A program made the position numbers and the translations under genes. The notes beneath the pieces were generated by a model that saw only the letters and a list, made by a program, of their open reading frames with translations, ran no database searches and was not told the DNA's origin. From Scatophagus argus (lineage: Eukaryota; Chordata; Actinopteri; Scatophagidae), in assembly GCF_020382885.2 (NCBI RefSeq), contig NC_058501.1:13861501-13925500 (forward strand): DNA of 64,000 nt. Reading direction: 5' to 3'. Shown here one piece after another: positions 1 through 10,900 of this stretch. The first letter of the stretch is position 1; each line of letters begins with the position of its first letter.

Positions 1-2810
1 TTTTATGAGAAGAGTTAAACTACCATAATGTTAAAACCATAAAACTCGCGAGCGGCTCGATGAAACATGGTGAACATAGTGAACTGAAGGCTGTTCCAGC
101 ACATTAACGTGCATACAGTGACTGTGCTAACATACTGAACTTTTTCTGTCACAGAAAGGTTTTGCATGTTAGCATGCAAGAATTTAGACATAAACACAAG
201 CACAGCTGAAGCTGATGTTGTTAAAAGGGTTCATTCTCATTCATTCATTTTAAACAACATGATTATCTCATGGTAATACATGCAGTAGCCACTGAGATAT
301 TTCAGTCTGGACCAAAGTGGTGGCCTGACCAACTGACCAGCAGACCGACATTGCCACTAGTGGGCCCACAGCCATAAGTTAGATCCTTTAAAAATATCAG
401 TCCTTCAAGCATTAACAGGCCTGAAATAAAAATAAAACCAGATCAAAAACAGATCTGTGATTATGGATCTGTGTCTGATGGACGCCTGTTGTCTGTTTTC
501 TTTCAAAACAGTTTGAGGCCTCTTGTTTTGTCCTGCTCTGTTGTGTGACAGTAAACCCTTGCAGCTCAGCCCCTATTGTGTTTCATCACTCAGTGCATTT
601 CCTGTGCGACTGTGTGGCCAGGCTTGTGTTTGCTGCGTGTTTCCTAAATTGTTTTGTATTCAGAGGAAGTGACAAATGTAGAGTAAAGCCTCCTGAGTAT
701 TGTCCTGTGTGAAAGTCTCTTTTTTGTGTAGTTTGTGGGACCCATTTTAAAGCTGTCAAAGAGGCTAAATCTGCACTGGTTGCTGGGGCTTTGAGCTTCT
801 GATCCCAGTGTCTGATATTGCACGTTTTTTTGGCTCATCCCATGAGTAATTTAATACTTCCAGAGTAGTTTTTCAGAGTGGTGTGGGTCAGTGCAAGTTA
901 TATCTTGAGTTTCTTGATTGAATGGACTCTTCAAAGACACAGGAATAGTTTGAAAGCCTTTTTTTTCTTGGATCCCCGGTGGCTGATTGACACACAAAGG
1001 AAACTTTTGTAAATGAGGCAACCCATCTGGGATTAGTGCAGCCCCCAGCCCCAATAACACTGTAGGGTCATCTCACTGTGGGATGCTGGGGTCCATGTGG
1101 TTGGTTTACACAGTTTACAGGATCCTTTGTTGCTTTTGAAATGTTGTTGTGGGAAACCTGCTTTGCAGCAGGTGAAATACAATCTCCTCTGAGGTAATCT
1201 CAAGAATGCAATGGTGATGGGATTTAATTGCCACTGGGTGGTGTGCATTTATATATATATATATTATATATATAGATAGATATTATATATATATATGAAT
1301 ATTTCACTTTTATTAGCAAACAAAACTGTACTAACAGCCTTAGCCATGGCCTGGCTTTGTCAGGGTTAGGATTCAGAGATTTAAATAAACTCTGTTTTCA
1401 CCTCACATTTCAATTCACGGAAGAATCTCTGTTTTCCAAAAACAGCATGATTCCCTAGGTGGTACTCTCAAAAATGGCTGCTTTCCTGAGCTACCCTATG
1501 AACCAACACATGCAAAGAAAACACAGGGTTGTGGCTGAAGTTCTGTTTCCAGGGTGGGGCCATACCTGTCCCCTGATCTTGCCAAAGAATACACAGGGGC
1601 TTTGAAGAGCAATCTGTCACCAATGACAGTGTTAATACTTAGTAGTCAGGAGCTCAGTCTACAATTGCAACCACCTGATGAACTGTCACAACCAGTCCTG
1701 CCGCAGGGTATGATTATACACCCTGATGAGAAACCACCATTATCAAGCTCTTACGAGTAAAACTTGGCTTTCAACACCCTTAGGTTGTGTTATTTGAAAT
1801 GATGAATGAGAAGAAATGATGAGCCGTGGCTGTCACAATGACTCAACCACTGTTGAAGAAAACCGAAACTGTCAGTAGTGAAGATGCTTAAGATTTTGTT
1901 ATTACTAAGATAAAATCAAGTTGTTTAAACATAAATTTTTGATGAACAATAGGTTTCACAGATACTTTCCTGATTTTAACCATACAAAGAAAATTGCAAT
2001 ATGGTTCAGTTTGCTTTAAAAAAAAAAAAAAAAGCAAAAAAAACAGCAGGGCACTGTGTAGTTTTTAGCAAACGTTGCTCAAGCAGGGAGGAAATAGTGT
2101 AAATACTGGCTTCACTTCTCAAACTTGGAAGCAGCAGACATACTTTATATAGTGAATGTATTTATAGCAGCAGCGTGGTGTATAAACTCAAAATGAACCA
2201 CAGTGCTCACGTTCATTGTTACGAAGGGACGTGTCACCCAGTACTTTAGTGTTGCTCGATGATCAAGAGTTTTTTGGACAAATTTAGACATCTATTGCAC
2301 AGAGGAAAAAACTATGTCAGGAACTGATTACACAAACAATAGTTATGATCAATTCATTGCTTGTTTTGGTGTTTTCAAAAAATTGAATATTCCCAGATTT
2401 TTCTTCAAGTAAAAGTCACAATAATACATTGTGCTAATAATCCATTATGAGCAGAAGTCCTGTATTCAGAATATTACTTTAGCAAATGTAAATACAAAAC
2501 AGCCCCTTATAGGTCTTTTTAATATAACAGGATTATTGCGAAGGGTGTGGTGATGTATAAGCAGTCATATTTTAACATGGTGAGTTCAGTCTGTAACAAA
2601 GCTTCATATTCCATAAATTGGTCCTAGAATCTTAACCTGCAAGTGACTAGTAACTACACCTGTAAAATAAAGAGTATAATGTACTATTCCTTGGTTGAAC
2701 TGTGGTGCACAAGAATTAAGGGAATGTACTGAGGTACAGACCACACAGACTGTAATATGATTTACAGTAATTTAAGTGTGATTTTTGTACACCAGCGCAG
2801 CATCACACAC
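1..2810. other. Left flank: probable intron 3 of the PLEKHG4B-like gene
   Basis: No coding exon was recognised on either strand. The open frames present match nothing I know and lack paired splice signals in the required phase. The stretch is AT-rich, with an (AT)n tract at about 1250-1297 and a poly-A run near 2019-2034. The next coding exon of the gene must begin with phase 1 and was not found here, so the intron probably continues off the left edge. Confidence 0.5.
1250..1297. repeat. (AT)n microsatellite
   Basis: Imperfect AT/TA dinucleotide tract interrupted by tagataga. Confidence 0.9.
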
Positions 2811-4053
2811 CTGAATCCTCTTTGCTGCTCCTCCTCTCAGAACCAGGAAAAGCTGCCTCAACATCCAGCTTCCCAAATCGAAGCGCGTAGCCATTCATCA
2901 GCTTTTTGGGGGAGATGCTGACTGAGCCACCAGAAGAGGATCGTTCCCGGTGGCCGTTAACATGGCCTGCCTTGTTAGTCCTCTCCAGTGACTTTGAGCG
3001 TCTTTCTGCACGTCTTTCTGCACTCCTTAACCCCCTCTGTAAGTAAAGTAAAGGTGTGCTGGGCCTGGAGTCTTCACCACTGAGCCACCCCCGGCTACCC
3101 AACCTCCGAGAGAGGAGTTCTCTGGAGGAGGTTCGGGTGTCAGGGCTGCTGCCTGGTGTCACTGTTCTCTCTCGTAGCCCAGCTCTGTGTTCTGGGCTTT
3201 CCTCCAGAATGGATTCAGAGCTGGACCCAAGACTCATGGGGTTCTGCAGGGCTTCCATGTAAGATTTCCTGAAAAGTCTCCTGCTCTCAAAGGTCACAGA
3301 ATCCCTGGGTAGACGCCGTCGAAGTCCTGGGTTACTGAGGTCCGTACTGAAAGAGAGCATCTTGGACCCTGTCCCCCTCTCTCTCCCACCACCACTGTCC
3401 TCAGTCACTTGTCCAATCTCACAATCTTCAGTGGATCTTTCGACTTTGATGATGGGTGTAGCAGTGTCCTGTGCACTGACACCGCGGGTCTCACTACTGG
3501 CCTCCACGTGGTTTCTGTTTGGGGAGTTGGGCTCAGAGAAGATGGAGTCAGTTCCCTGAGAGTGCAGGGACTCTCTGGAGCTGCGGTGGCTATCCAGAGT
3601 CCCCGTGGATCCACTGGTACTGCAGGTGCTAAGGTGGCCGCGGAAGCCACCTCTGGTGCAGCGTGCTTGCATGATGGCGTCTGATGTGCTGCTGACAAAC
3701 AGTGGGTTGACCACGTTTTTCCACGGCGTCCTGTACACAGCAGTACCAGTGGTAAGCAGACAGTTCTGAAGTGGGTGCAGGTTTCGCTCACGTGTTACAT
3801 TCTGCAAGAACTCAGCTGTGAAGATGCTGCCATACATGCTCTCTGCGATGGGGATTTCCGTAATGGCCTGTCCACTGGCCGACAAACATTTTATCACTAG
3901 CTTGGCAGTTTTGCGGCCTAAAGGGACTATCTGTAGGTAGAAATCTCCTTGCTTTAGTCGCACTTTGTGCAGAGGGGCAAGCTGCAGGACGACTTTCTCG
4001 TGGATGCAGAGAGGCCACCCCTCGTGATAGAACAGCAATCCTCTGAACCTCAC
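2811..4053 (-). CDS. plekhg4b: PLEKHG4B-like coding exon 3 (large)
   Basis: The acceptor TTTTCTCTCAG precedes GTGAGGTTC (Val-Arg-Phe). The open frame runs 414 codons to Gly, where CAG|GTGTGTGATG gives a plausible donor. If the intron were retained, the frame would end at a TGA at 2805-2803, two codons into it. The first 100 residues are the conserved family block. The remainder includes several Ser-rich stretches ([26 protein letters not shown]) and many Arg, consistent with a phosphorylated disordered linker. Confidence 0.8.
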
Positions 4054-7000
4054 CTGAGAGAAAACAGAGAAGTCGGTCAGTACCCACTCCCATAAAAGAT
4101 TATTATCATCTGTGTTTTCCTGGCTCAGCTGTGGTACAACTTGCACCACATCGACTGACATCTGCAAAGCTGTGTTAAAACACATGTTTAACTTTAATGG
4201 AGAGGCAAGATGTTTTCATGGGACGCACTGGATGACTCACTGTCGGCGATCATTCGACTTAAGAGGGAAACCTGTGTGATCAGACCTGTCTGATCAAGTT
4301 TTACAGAAACCACAACACAAATCTTCATTGTGACAGGCTAAAAAACAGACCCTAAGAGCAAAGACACTGTGCTCAAGGGCTGACTTCTTTCATTTCTTAT
4401 GAATGTCAAGGCAAAGACTGAGGATGTGATCCTCCTCTGAAGCCTCTCATATTGCCTGCAACACAAAGCCTCTCATGCACAGCAGGCTGTTCTCAGGGGC
4501 TAGGCTTATGTGAAACTATTACTCTATGGCTATCGTCACAGTGTAATCACAGCAGACATGAATACAGAGGAATAAAGTTACAGTGCTTTGGTCATAGAGT
4601 CCTTACCCCTAGCAATCAAAGCTTGTGAAAGAGAAGATTGAATTTCACTTTGGACCCAAGAGTCCATGGCAGCCTCTCAAACAGATCACAGTTTGACTCT
4701 GTTTCCCTATTCAGAGAAGGATGGCTGCTTTTCGGCTTGTATTTGGAACAATAATCAACTCTGTCTCAGTCTGATGCTCCCCCCCTCCCACTCAGAGGAG
4801 ATGTTCACACTCAGCTGCACTGTTCTCACATTCTTTTGTCACAAACATTTTGTCTGGCTTATCTTTAACATGTTTATTATTCCATGTTTTAAGTGATTAG
4901 GCAAGTACACAACTGAACATGACCTGACACACAGAACACACAATGTTTTCTTTTTGTGTCCTCACTTGCCCTTTTCTCAACTTTTTATTTTACTGAAGGC
5001 CAAAAACGAGATTGAGTCAAACATCCAACAGTTATGCAGGAAATCACTAAGGTTAGTACCAGATAAATCTCTGATTAGGTTGCATCTCAAAATGAATTCT
5101 GATATAAATCACACCAGGCTTTAATGGATTCCTCAATTTAACCTCTGGTGCCACATCTATCAACGACTCACGCAGGTTTCTTGTTGGATGATCTGCAGTA
5201 TCCTCTTAGCAGGAAGCAAGAAATCAATGAAGCAGCGTAGGCCGTCTCCTCTGTACTGCCTTTCCACCACGCTGAAGAGTTGCCACAAGACGGTGGCAGC
5301 GGTGACGCTGAAGGGCCGATACAGCGCCGATAAGGTGCTTTGGATACAACTGTCCAAAGATTCAGCGTCCTGAGGGGAAACAAGAGATGTATTAGGTTGG
5401 ATATAGTCACATCATCAGATGAAACTTGTGTTAAAAATGTCACTGTGTTGCGAAAGCTCAAAGTCACATTAAAGGGTATTTTTCCAAAGATACAGCAAAA
5501 TAGTAGAATGTATTCTCCACGGACATGGGAGTTTAGACCTGTCAAGCCTTTTTGGTTTGTGACCCCTTAAAACAAAGCAATGTCTATTTAATGACAGTTT
5601 ATGGCCTGGGTCACACCAACAGTCAATAGACATTGTGAGACTGTGAGCAGGCCAATGAAATGAAATGAAATTTTTCCCTCTCAGAGAATTTTTACACATT
5701 TAAAAGTAGTTAAAGTATCCACCATTTCACAAGGAAAAAAAAAGGATAAATTCAAGAAAAGTGCATATCCGTTTTATCATCTCATCAGCAAGATTTTGCT
5801 TAGCTCCAAGGTTGTGAACAGATGATCTATAGTGCTTAAAATGCAAAGAGTTACAGTCATAATACTGGCTGTGTGAGGCTGTACATATCCACAAAAGTTT
5901 GACAAACATGCATGATAAATATGGCGTCATGCTCACAACAACAATGCTAACATACTGATGATACAAAATATCAATAAGAAATTTTGCATGACCACATAAA
6001 GTATCTGCTTACAGTCTGTGTGTTTCAACTAGGTAAACATACAGTTGCAAATGCACATAAGTACAGCATGATCCCACTTTGCCAGACAGTCAGGAAGTTT
6101 GAACATGACAGGAAATGTTAGCCATGATGGTCTTTTCCACCGGACAGAGGGGAAACACCTGGTGAAAGTGACGTCACTGTCAGAAGACACAAACAGCAGA
6201 ACTGGAAAGTCCAGACAGGACTCCAATTGTGGCCAGGATGGTGCAATGTTACCCACAACCATGTCATCGCTGACTATTATCTGACCCTTACATGACTTGG
6301 GCCACCACCACCTGTCCCATCAGAACAGATGACATGTCCGACACTGTTAGTTAGAACTTGCCTGTGAATGAGACAGCACATTTGGGATTACAGCAGTCCT
6401 AGACGAGGCTGACCTGGTCTTGTAGTTATGTTCAGTCACAGCTCAGGCCCTGACCTTCCTCTCAGCTAGAGCCAAGGACAAACATCCTTCAGTTATCTGT
6501 CCTTCCCGAATGGAACACAACAATGAAATACAGACATCTGCCTCCAATGATAATCACACAGATAGATAGTAATGCCAGGGAAAGTCCCACACTATGGCAA
6601 CTGTTTACCATATTGAAGAACGTGGGAACTGAGGACACAGCTCCTCATAACTAATTTTCACTTGAATGCCCATTTTGCGTTCACATGACAATAAAACTGT
6701 GTAAAAAAACAATGGCTGAAAATCAAAAGATCGCCTGTGTTCTGAGCCTGTCAGACAGCCCATGGTTCACTCTTCGTAGGATCTGTCCTGTTGATCTAAG
6801 CAGCTCAGCACCATCAATTAGAAGAGGGTGAGTACAGTTCATTGCATTGGTACACATGCCACGACTCTACTACAAGGCGCTCTTTGTGCACTCCGCCTCT
6901 CAAAGTGGTATGTGCTGTACAGTGTTGTTGCCCTGAAACAAAACACCCACTTCCATTAGCAGTCAGCCTGCTTTTAGAGAGACAAAAATGTGTCTAGGCA

Positions 7001-10000
7001 TTAGTCACTGTTGCACCCGGGAGGAGAAGAATAACATGGTGCTTTATTGGAGGAAAGCTAACAATGGGAGGAAAGCCCTCACTACATAGTCAGGACGGAC
7101 CAGCAAGTTTGTCGTCAGGTTCCCAAGGCAAAAAAGTAGCAGTGACATGGACAGCGTTTTGAAGAACAATTACTCAATTTGAATTCATTGATAAATCAAA
7201 TGCTATTTAACCTGTTGAACGGGAAAGGTAATCCAGTGCTACAATATGGGCACAAAAACTGCCCTTAGCTGAACAATGGCTGCATAACCCACATTCAGAG
7301 AAGTGTTGTTCATTACGTCATCACCCTGTAGATAATATCCTACATAAGGTAGAACCCGTATAGCTTTCCTTTGTCAGGAAGCACGTGAAGCTTTGTGTCA
7401 CCTGGATATTGGAAGATATATCTGCATGTCTCAGCAGAACGAGTGTGCTTAGCCACCAGAGCTGAGCTTCCCATCCGCTGTGAGCCACAGAGGAATGCAG
7501 TGTGTAGGGTTGTGTATGTCTAGTCTCAGACCCTCAGCCAGGGCAGGAGCAGACTGGGAAGTCCCACCCTTTTTGATACCAGGTCATTGTGAGCAGCTGC
7601 CTGTGTGATGGAGGACCGAGGTTGTAATTAATGGCTTCAAGCTCCAGGTGGGACACTTTTGTCTGCACTATCAGCAAACCAGCTGTTCAGAAGGTGCACA
7701 CAGCCAGTGAGTAGGCTAGATGACAGGAGTCTCTAAAAACAGGCATTCTTTTTAATACTGAGGTATGGCTGAGTTTGAGATGGGAACAAGTACTGCAATC
7801 CAAGTGAAAGTTTCTAAGACACTAAAATATGTAAAAATATAATTTTTTAGTGGTTTAAGAGATATAAAATGTGCATACTCTACTGTATACCATGAAAATA
7901 AAGCACCTTTTACAGCATGTGTCACAACTCCAAAGTGGAAGAAGAAAAGAATCTGAGTCAGAAGGATAGAAAAGAGAAGGGGTGCATCACAGAAAAAGAA
8001 AGAAAGACCTGCAGAGACAGAGAGAGAGTGAGGGAGAGGTGGTCACTGACACATTTAGTGGGTCAGGGACACAAAAGGCGCTGCCTACCAGGCCTCCAGT
8101 GGAGCATGAAGCCACCAGGGGAGTGTAACAGGAGATCCCCGGAGCCCCCATACAGGCTGCTCACTAACCAACCTACTAACAGTCTCAAAGGCATCGAGCT
8201 GACAAAGGCCACAGGTTGCTCAGTCCTGCCCCGCTGCCAGGTGCCAGGATGCCAACAATAGAGCCTAGTGAGACCTCACTATTGAGCATGCAGTTTCATT
8301 CAGCTTCTGATCTGCACCGGCAGAAACCCTATCTTATGAGAGGAGGTGAGGAGAGGGGCTGGGATATGAAGTCAGAAAAGAGATCTGGAATTGTACTAAT
8401 AACTCCCTATAAATTTAAGAGCAACCTCAACATTTGTTAGTTATATCAAATGGAGATAACCAAGTAAGCAATGGCGGACAAAGATCTCTGTTAAATTAGA
8501 ATACTGCTGTGTTAAATTGAACCTGTGCAGTTCAATGTGAGCTGAAGACAAATACTTACATGTGTATCACTATCAAACTCCAACTGGATTGTATTTGAGC
8601 ACAGCACACATACAACGTCACAGATACATCGCACACAAATATACGGCATCTCTCTGTGTGTATGAGCACCACGGAGCACGTTCTTCAGTGGACCACAGCA
8701 TAATGTTAGACTGGCATTGTAAAGACACTTTGGCAAATGTTTTGCTGTTATCTCAGGAGATTTAAACTCAGAGAGACACACACTGATTGTGTGACAAACC
8801 CAGCTGGGTCTGTGAGGTGACAGCAAGATCAAGTCTGCAGGTGATAAAGCGGCCCACCCACTTGTCTACAGCAAAAGTTGCTTTTTTTTAAGATTTCCCT
8901 TTAAATTTACATTATATTCCTCTGGCTTGATTGTAATGTAGCATCTCTGCTAATCACCTATCAGAATCAGAATTCCTTTATTAATCCCTGGAGGGGAATT
9001 CTTGAAAGGGGTGCTATGGGATACACTGAAAATTTTAAGTCCTACACATTTGTTGAAACTGTGTCACTAAAAAGTATTACACAAAACAGAAGATGCAATA
9101 TAAGTAAGAGAAAATACAACTGCATGCTATTGGGGAATGATTTTACAGATTCCCACGGTGCTTATCAGAAAGACTTGATTTTTAAGTCAGTCGACAACTA
9201 ATTACTTTGTCCTACAGGATGTAAACAACATTGGCAGGATACTGTTCCTGAACAGCACTGACAGACCTCACCGACTCTATAGATACATGCTGTGCTGAAT
9301 ACAACACACACACACACACACACATCCTGAAAATCTAAGAAGAAGACAAGAAGTGAATGGAGGTCCTTCATCCAATCAGAGTAGTGATGAGCACTGACAG
9401 GGGAGACAAAGGAGACTAACAAAATCTGTTGATACCTCTGTAAGGTAAATATAGCATGGGTGCATACCAAAGCAAGTGGGAGGATGATAAAGGAAACTGA
9501 CTTATCAGAGAGGATACAAACTTGTGTATTTCACAGACCCGAGCAATGATAAATAACACATTCATCAAATTGTGTTTTCATTCTTTTGTTTTTTTTTTTT
9601 GCAGACAAAAGCCCACTGTTGTCGATGATGACACATTGCTGAAATTTGTCGATATTTGCATATACACTAAAAATAATAATTTTATGATTTGAACTACAGA
9701 ATATTTATGAGTTCTGGACAATAAATCCACTGTTTAGATCCCTTTCAATTAAGACCCAATTCGTCTTTAATCACTGTATACAATGACCATATTCACTTTG
9801 TAATTGTCATTCAGTTGTTGGAGAACACGTTGAGCCATCAATTAAACTCCCAGCGTCCTTCAAAGTGAACACAGAGAACTACAAACAGGCAGAAAACTAA
9901 AAGCAGCAGACAAGATTTTGCTACAAATACAAAAGCATGAAATAATTAAACTGAATGAAAATATAACACGACAATGGAAGGTTTGTGCTGAACACAAACA

Positions 10001-10355
10001 CCCTGCTCCATTCTCCCTCACTTTATACAAAAAAAAAAGTGACTACCTGCTATGTTTTGGCTACAGAGCAAGAAGTCAAAATACCATCAGCCTACGAGCT
10101 GAGACAAAAACATCCATCCCCTGAATGTGCACAATAACACACACTCACGACAGTCGCTGAAAGATCTCAAGAAGCTCAGTTTACACACAATACAGAAGAA
10201 AAAGGAAAAAAAAAAATTTTTTTAAACACATGCAAAAACACACAGAAAGAAACAGCTGGTCAAAAGTTAAACTTTCAAGATTGTACCTTAATACACAGGT
10301 AGTTGTCACAACTCCGGGACTTTGCTCTGGAGTGCATTTTGCCCAGGGACAGCAT
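2811..10355 (-). CDS. plekhg4b: PLEKHG4B-like protein, 5' part of gene (three coding exons; gene leaves window on left)
   Basis: Coding exons: 10355-10287 (69 nt), 5369-5172 (198 nt) and 4053-2811 (1243 nt). Phases agree (0, 0, then 1 nt left over) and borders are GT/AG. They encode about 414 residues of exon 3 after 89 from exons 1-2. Seen: residues 24-89 carry [10 protein letters not shown], then [12 protein letters not shown] and [16 protein letters not shown]; exon 3 opens with [19 protein letters not shown], followed by GDFYLQIVP. These N-terminal blocks are, from memory, diagnostic of the PLEKHG4/PLEKHG4B/KIAA1755 family. The rest of exon 3 is low-complexity, rich in Ser and Arg, and looks disordered. 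Family members with a full C-terminus add Sec14-like, spectrin-like and DH-PH domains that activate Rho GTPases; none of that part is in the window. The B paralogue is preferred because human PLEKHG4B shares 5p15.33 with NKD2, TRIP13 and BRD9; PLEKHG4 or KIAA1755 is possible. The ATG at 10355 directly follows an in-frame TAA; a second in-frame ATG is at 10337. Confidence 0.82.
4054..5171 (-). other. Intron 2 of PLEKHG4B-like gene
   Basis: A 1118-bp intron bounded by donor GTGAGT and acceptor TTTTCTCTCAG. I see no exon, RNA gene or repeat in it. Confidence 0.75.
5172..5369 (-). CDS. plekhg4b: PLEKHG4B-like coding exon 2
   Basis: This is a 198-nt, phase 0/0 exon encoding 66 residues. The acceptor is TTTCCCCTCAG and the donor is TGC|GTGAGT. 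It contains the conserved family segment [18 protein letters not shown]. It is too short to be recognised from an ATG because it has no internal Met start. Confidence 0.85.
8960..9005 (+). repeat. Teleost dispersed-repeat fragment
   Basis: The segment atcagaatcagaattccttt followed by attaatccctggaggggaattcttg resembles a short element found many times in fish genomes. Its parent family is not identified here. Confidence 0.6.
9304..9324. repeat. (CA)n microsatellite
   Basis: About ten CA units in intron 1 of the PLEKHG4B-like gene. Confidence 0.95.
10287..10355 (-). CDS. plekhg4b: PLEKHG4B-like coding exon 1
   Basis: This exon encodes 23 residues, starting [12 protein letters not shown] and ending [11 protein letters not shown]. 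The donor reads AAG|GTACAA and leaves phase 0, which joins directly to the [10 protein letters not shown] exon. The Ser-Arg-Ser-Cys-x-x-Tyr-Leu motif before the ESLD block is a family feature as I recall it. An in-frame TAA lies immediately before the first ATG, so translation of this exon cannot start further upstream. Confidence 0.8.
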
Positions 10356-10900
10356 TTAGGCAGCGGAGAAAATACCGAACAGCAGCAAATAAATAAAAGT
10401 CATCGACTCCAAGAGCTAAAATCCAGCGTACGGTCCACTCTGTAGGTTGTGTAAGTCATTGCTGTGATATCAACAGGTCCTGTGCCTTTTCTCTGTGCTG
10501 TGGTGTAGGCAGCTGGAGCAAACTAAATCCTGTCGGCACATGAGAGAGGCAATGCGCTGGCTTCCCTGTCACTCACCCTCTTTCCCTCCCTCCCTCCCTC
10601 CCTCCCATCAGCATAACCTCCCCCGCCCTGCTGCTGCTGCTACTGCTACAGCCTCTTCCAGCTGGATAAATGCACACTGCTGCAACTTCGGGCTGATCAT
10701 TCAGAAAAAGAGAGAGAGAGGGTGAAAAAAAAAAAAAACACTACCCAACCTGCATACCCCCACCGCCCCAAGCCCTCCCACAGCACTCCACCCACAGCAG
10801 GGGTCGGATCCTGACTAAACTCCTCTCTGCCCCCCCTGACCCCTTGCACCCCTACCTCCACCGGCAGCTCCCCTCCACCCCTCCAGCCACAATGGTCGCT
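10356..10900 (-). promoter_or_regulatory. Probable 5'UTR and proximal promoter of PLEKHG4B-like gene
   Basis: The stretch upstream of the first ATG (higher coordinates) holds a GGGA/CCCT tract at 10583-10606, a CTG-rich segment and GA/CT tracts, all common near vertebrate transcription starts. No clear TATA box at a fixed distance was seen. A possible internal acceptor (CATGTGCCGACAG) lies near 10535, so this could instead be the acceptor side of an exon spliced from a promoter further upstream. Confidence 0.45.
10583..10606. repeat. (CCCT)n tract
   Basis: Tandem CCCT (GGGA on the minus strand) in the presumed 5'UTR or promoter of the PLEKHG4B-like gene. Confidence 0.9.

Larger units (their letters stand above)
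5370..10286 (-). other. Intron 1 of PLEKHG4B-like gene
   Basis: A 4917-bp intron with donor GTACAA and acceptor TTTCCCCTCAG. It contains a (CA)n tract at 9304-9324 and a teleost dispersed-repeat fragment at about 8960-9005. I recognised no other gene in it on either strand. Confidence 0.7.

Noticed and set aside
1033..1248. Minus-strand frame considered as the next PLEKHG4B-like exon
   Set aside because: An acceptor-like TTACCTCAG is present, but the translation has no family resemblance and no good donor in a suitable phase.
3056..3684. Plus-strand open frames opposite the PLEKHG4B-like exon 3
   Set aside because: They are antisense shadows of a GC-richer coding exon; no conserved content.
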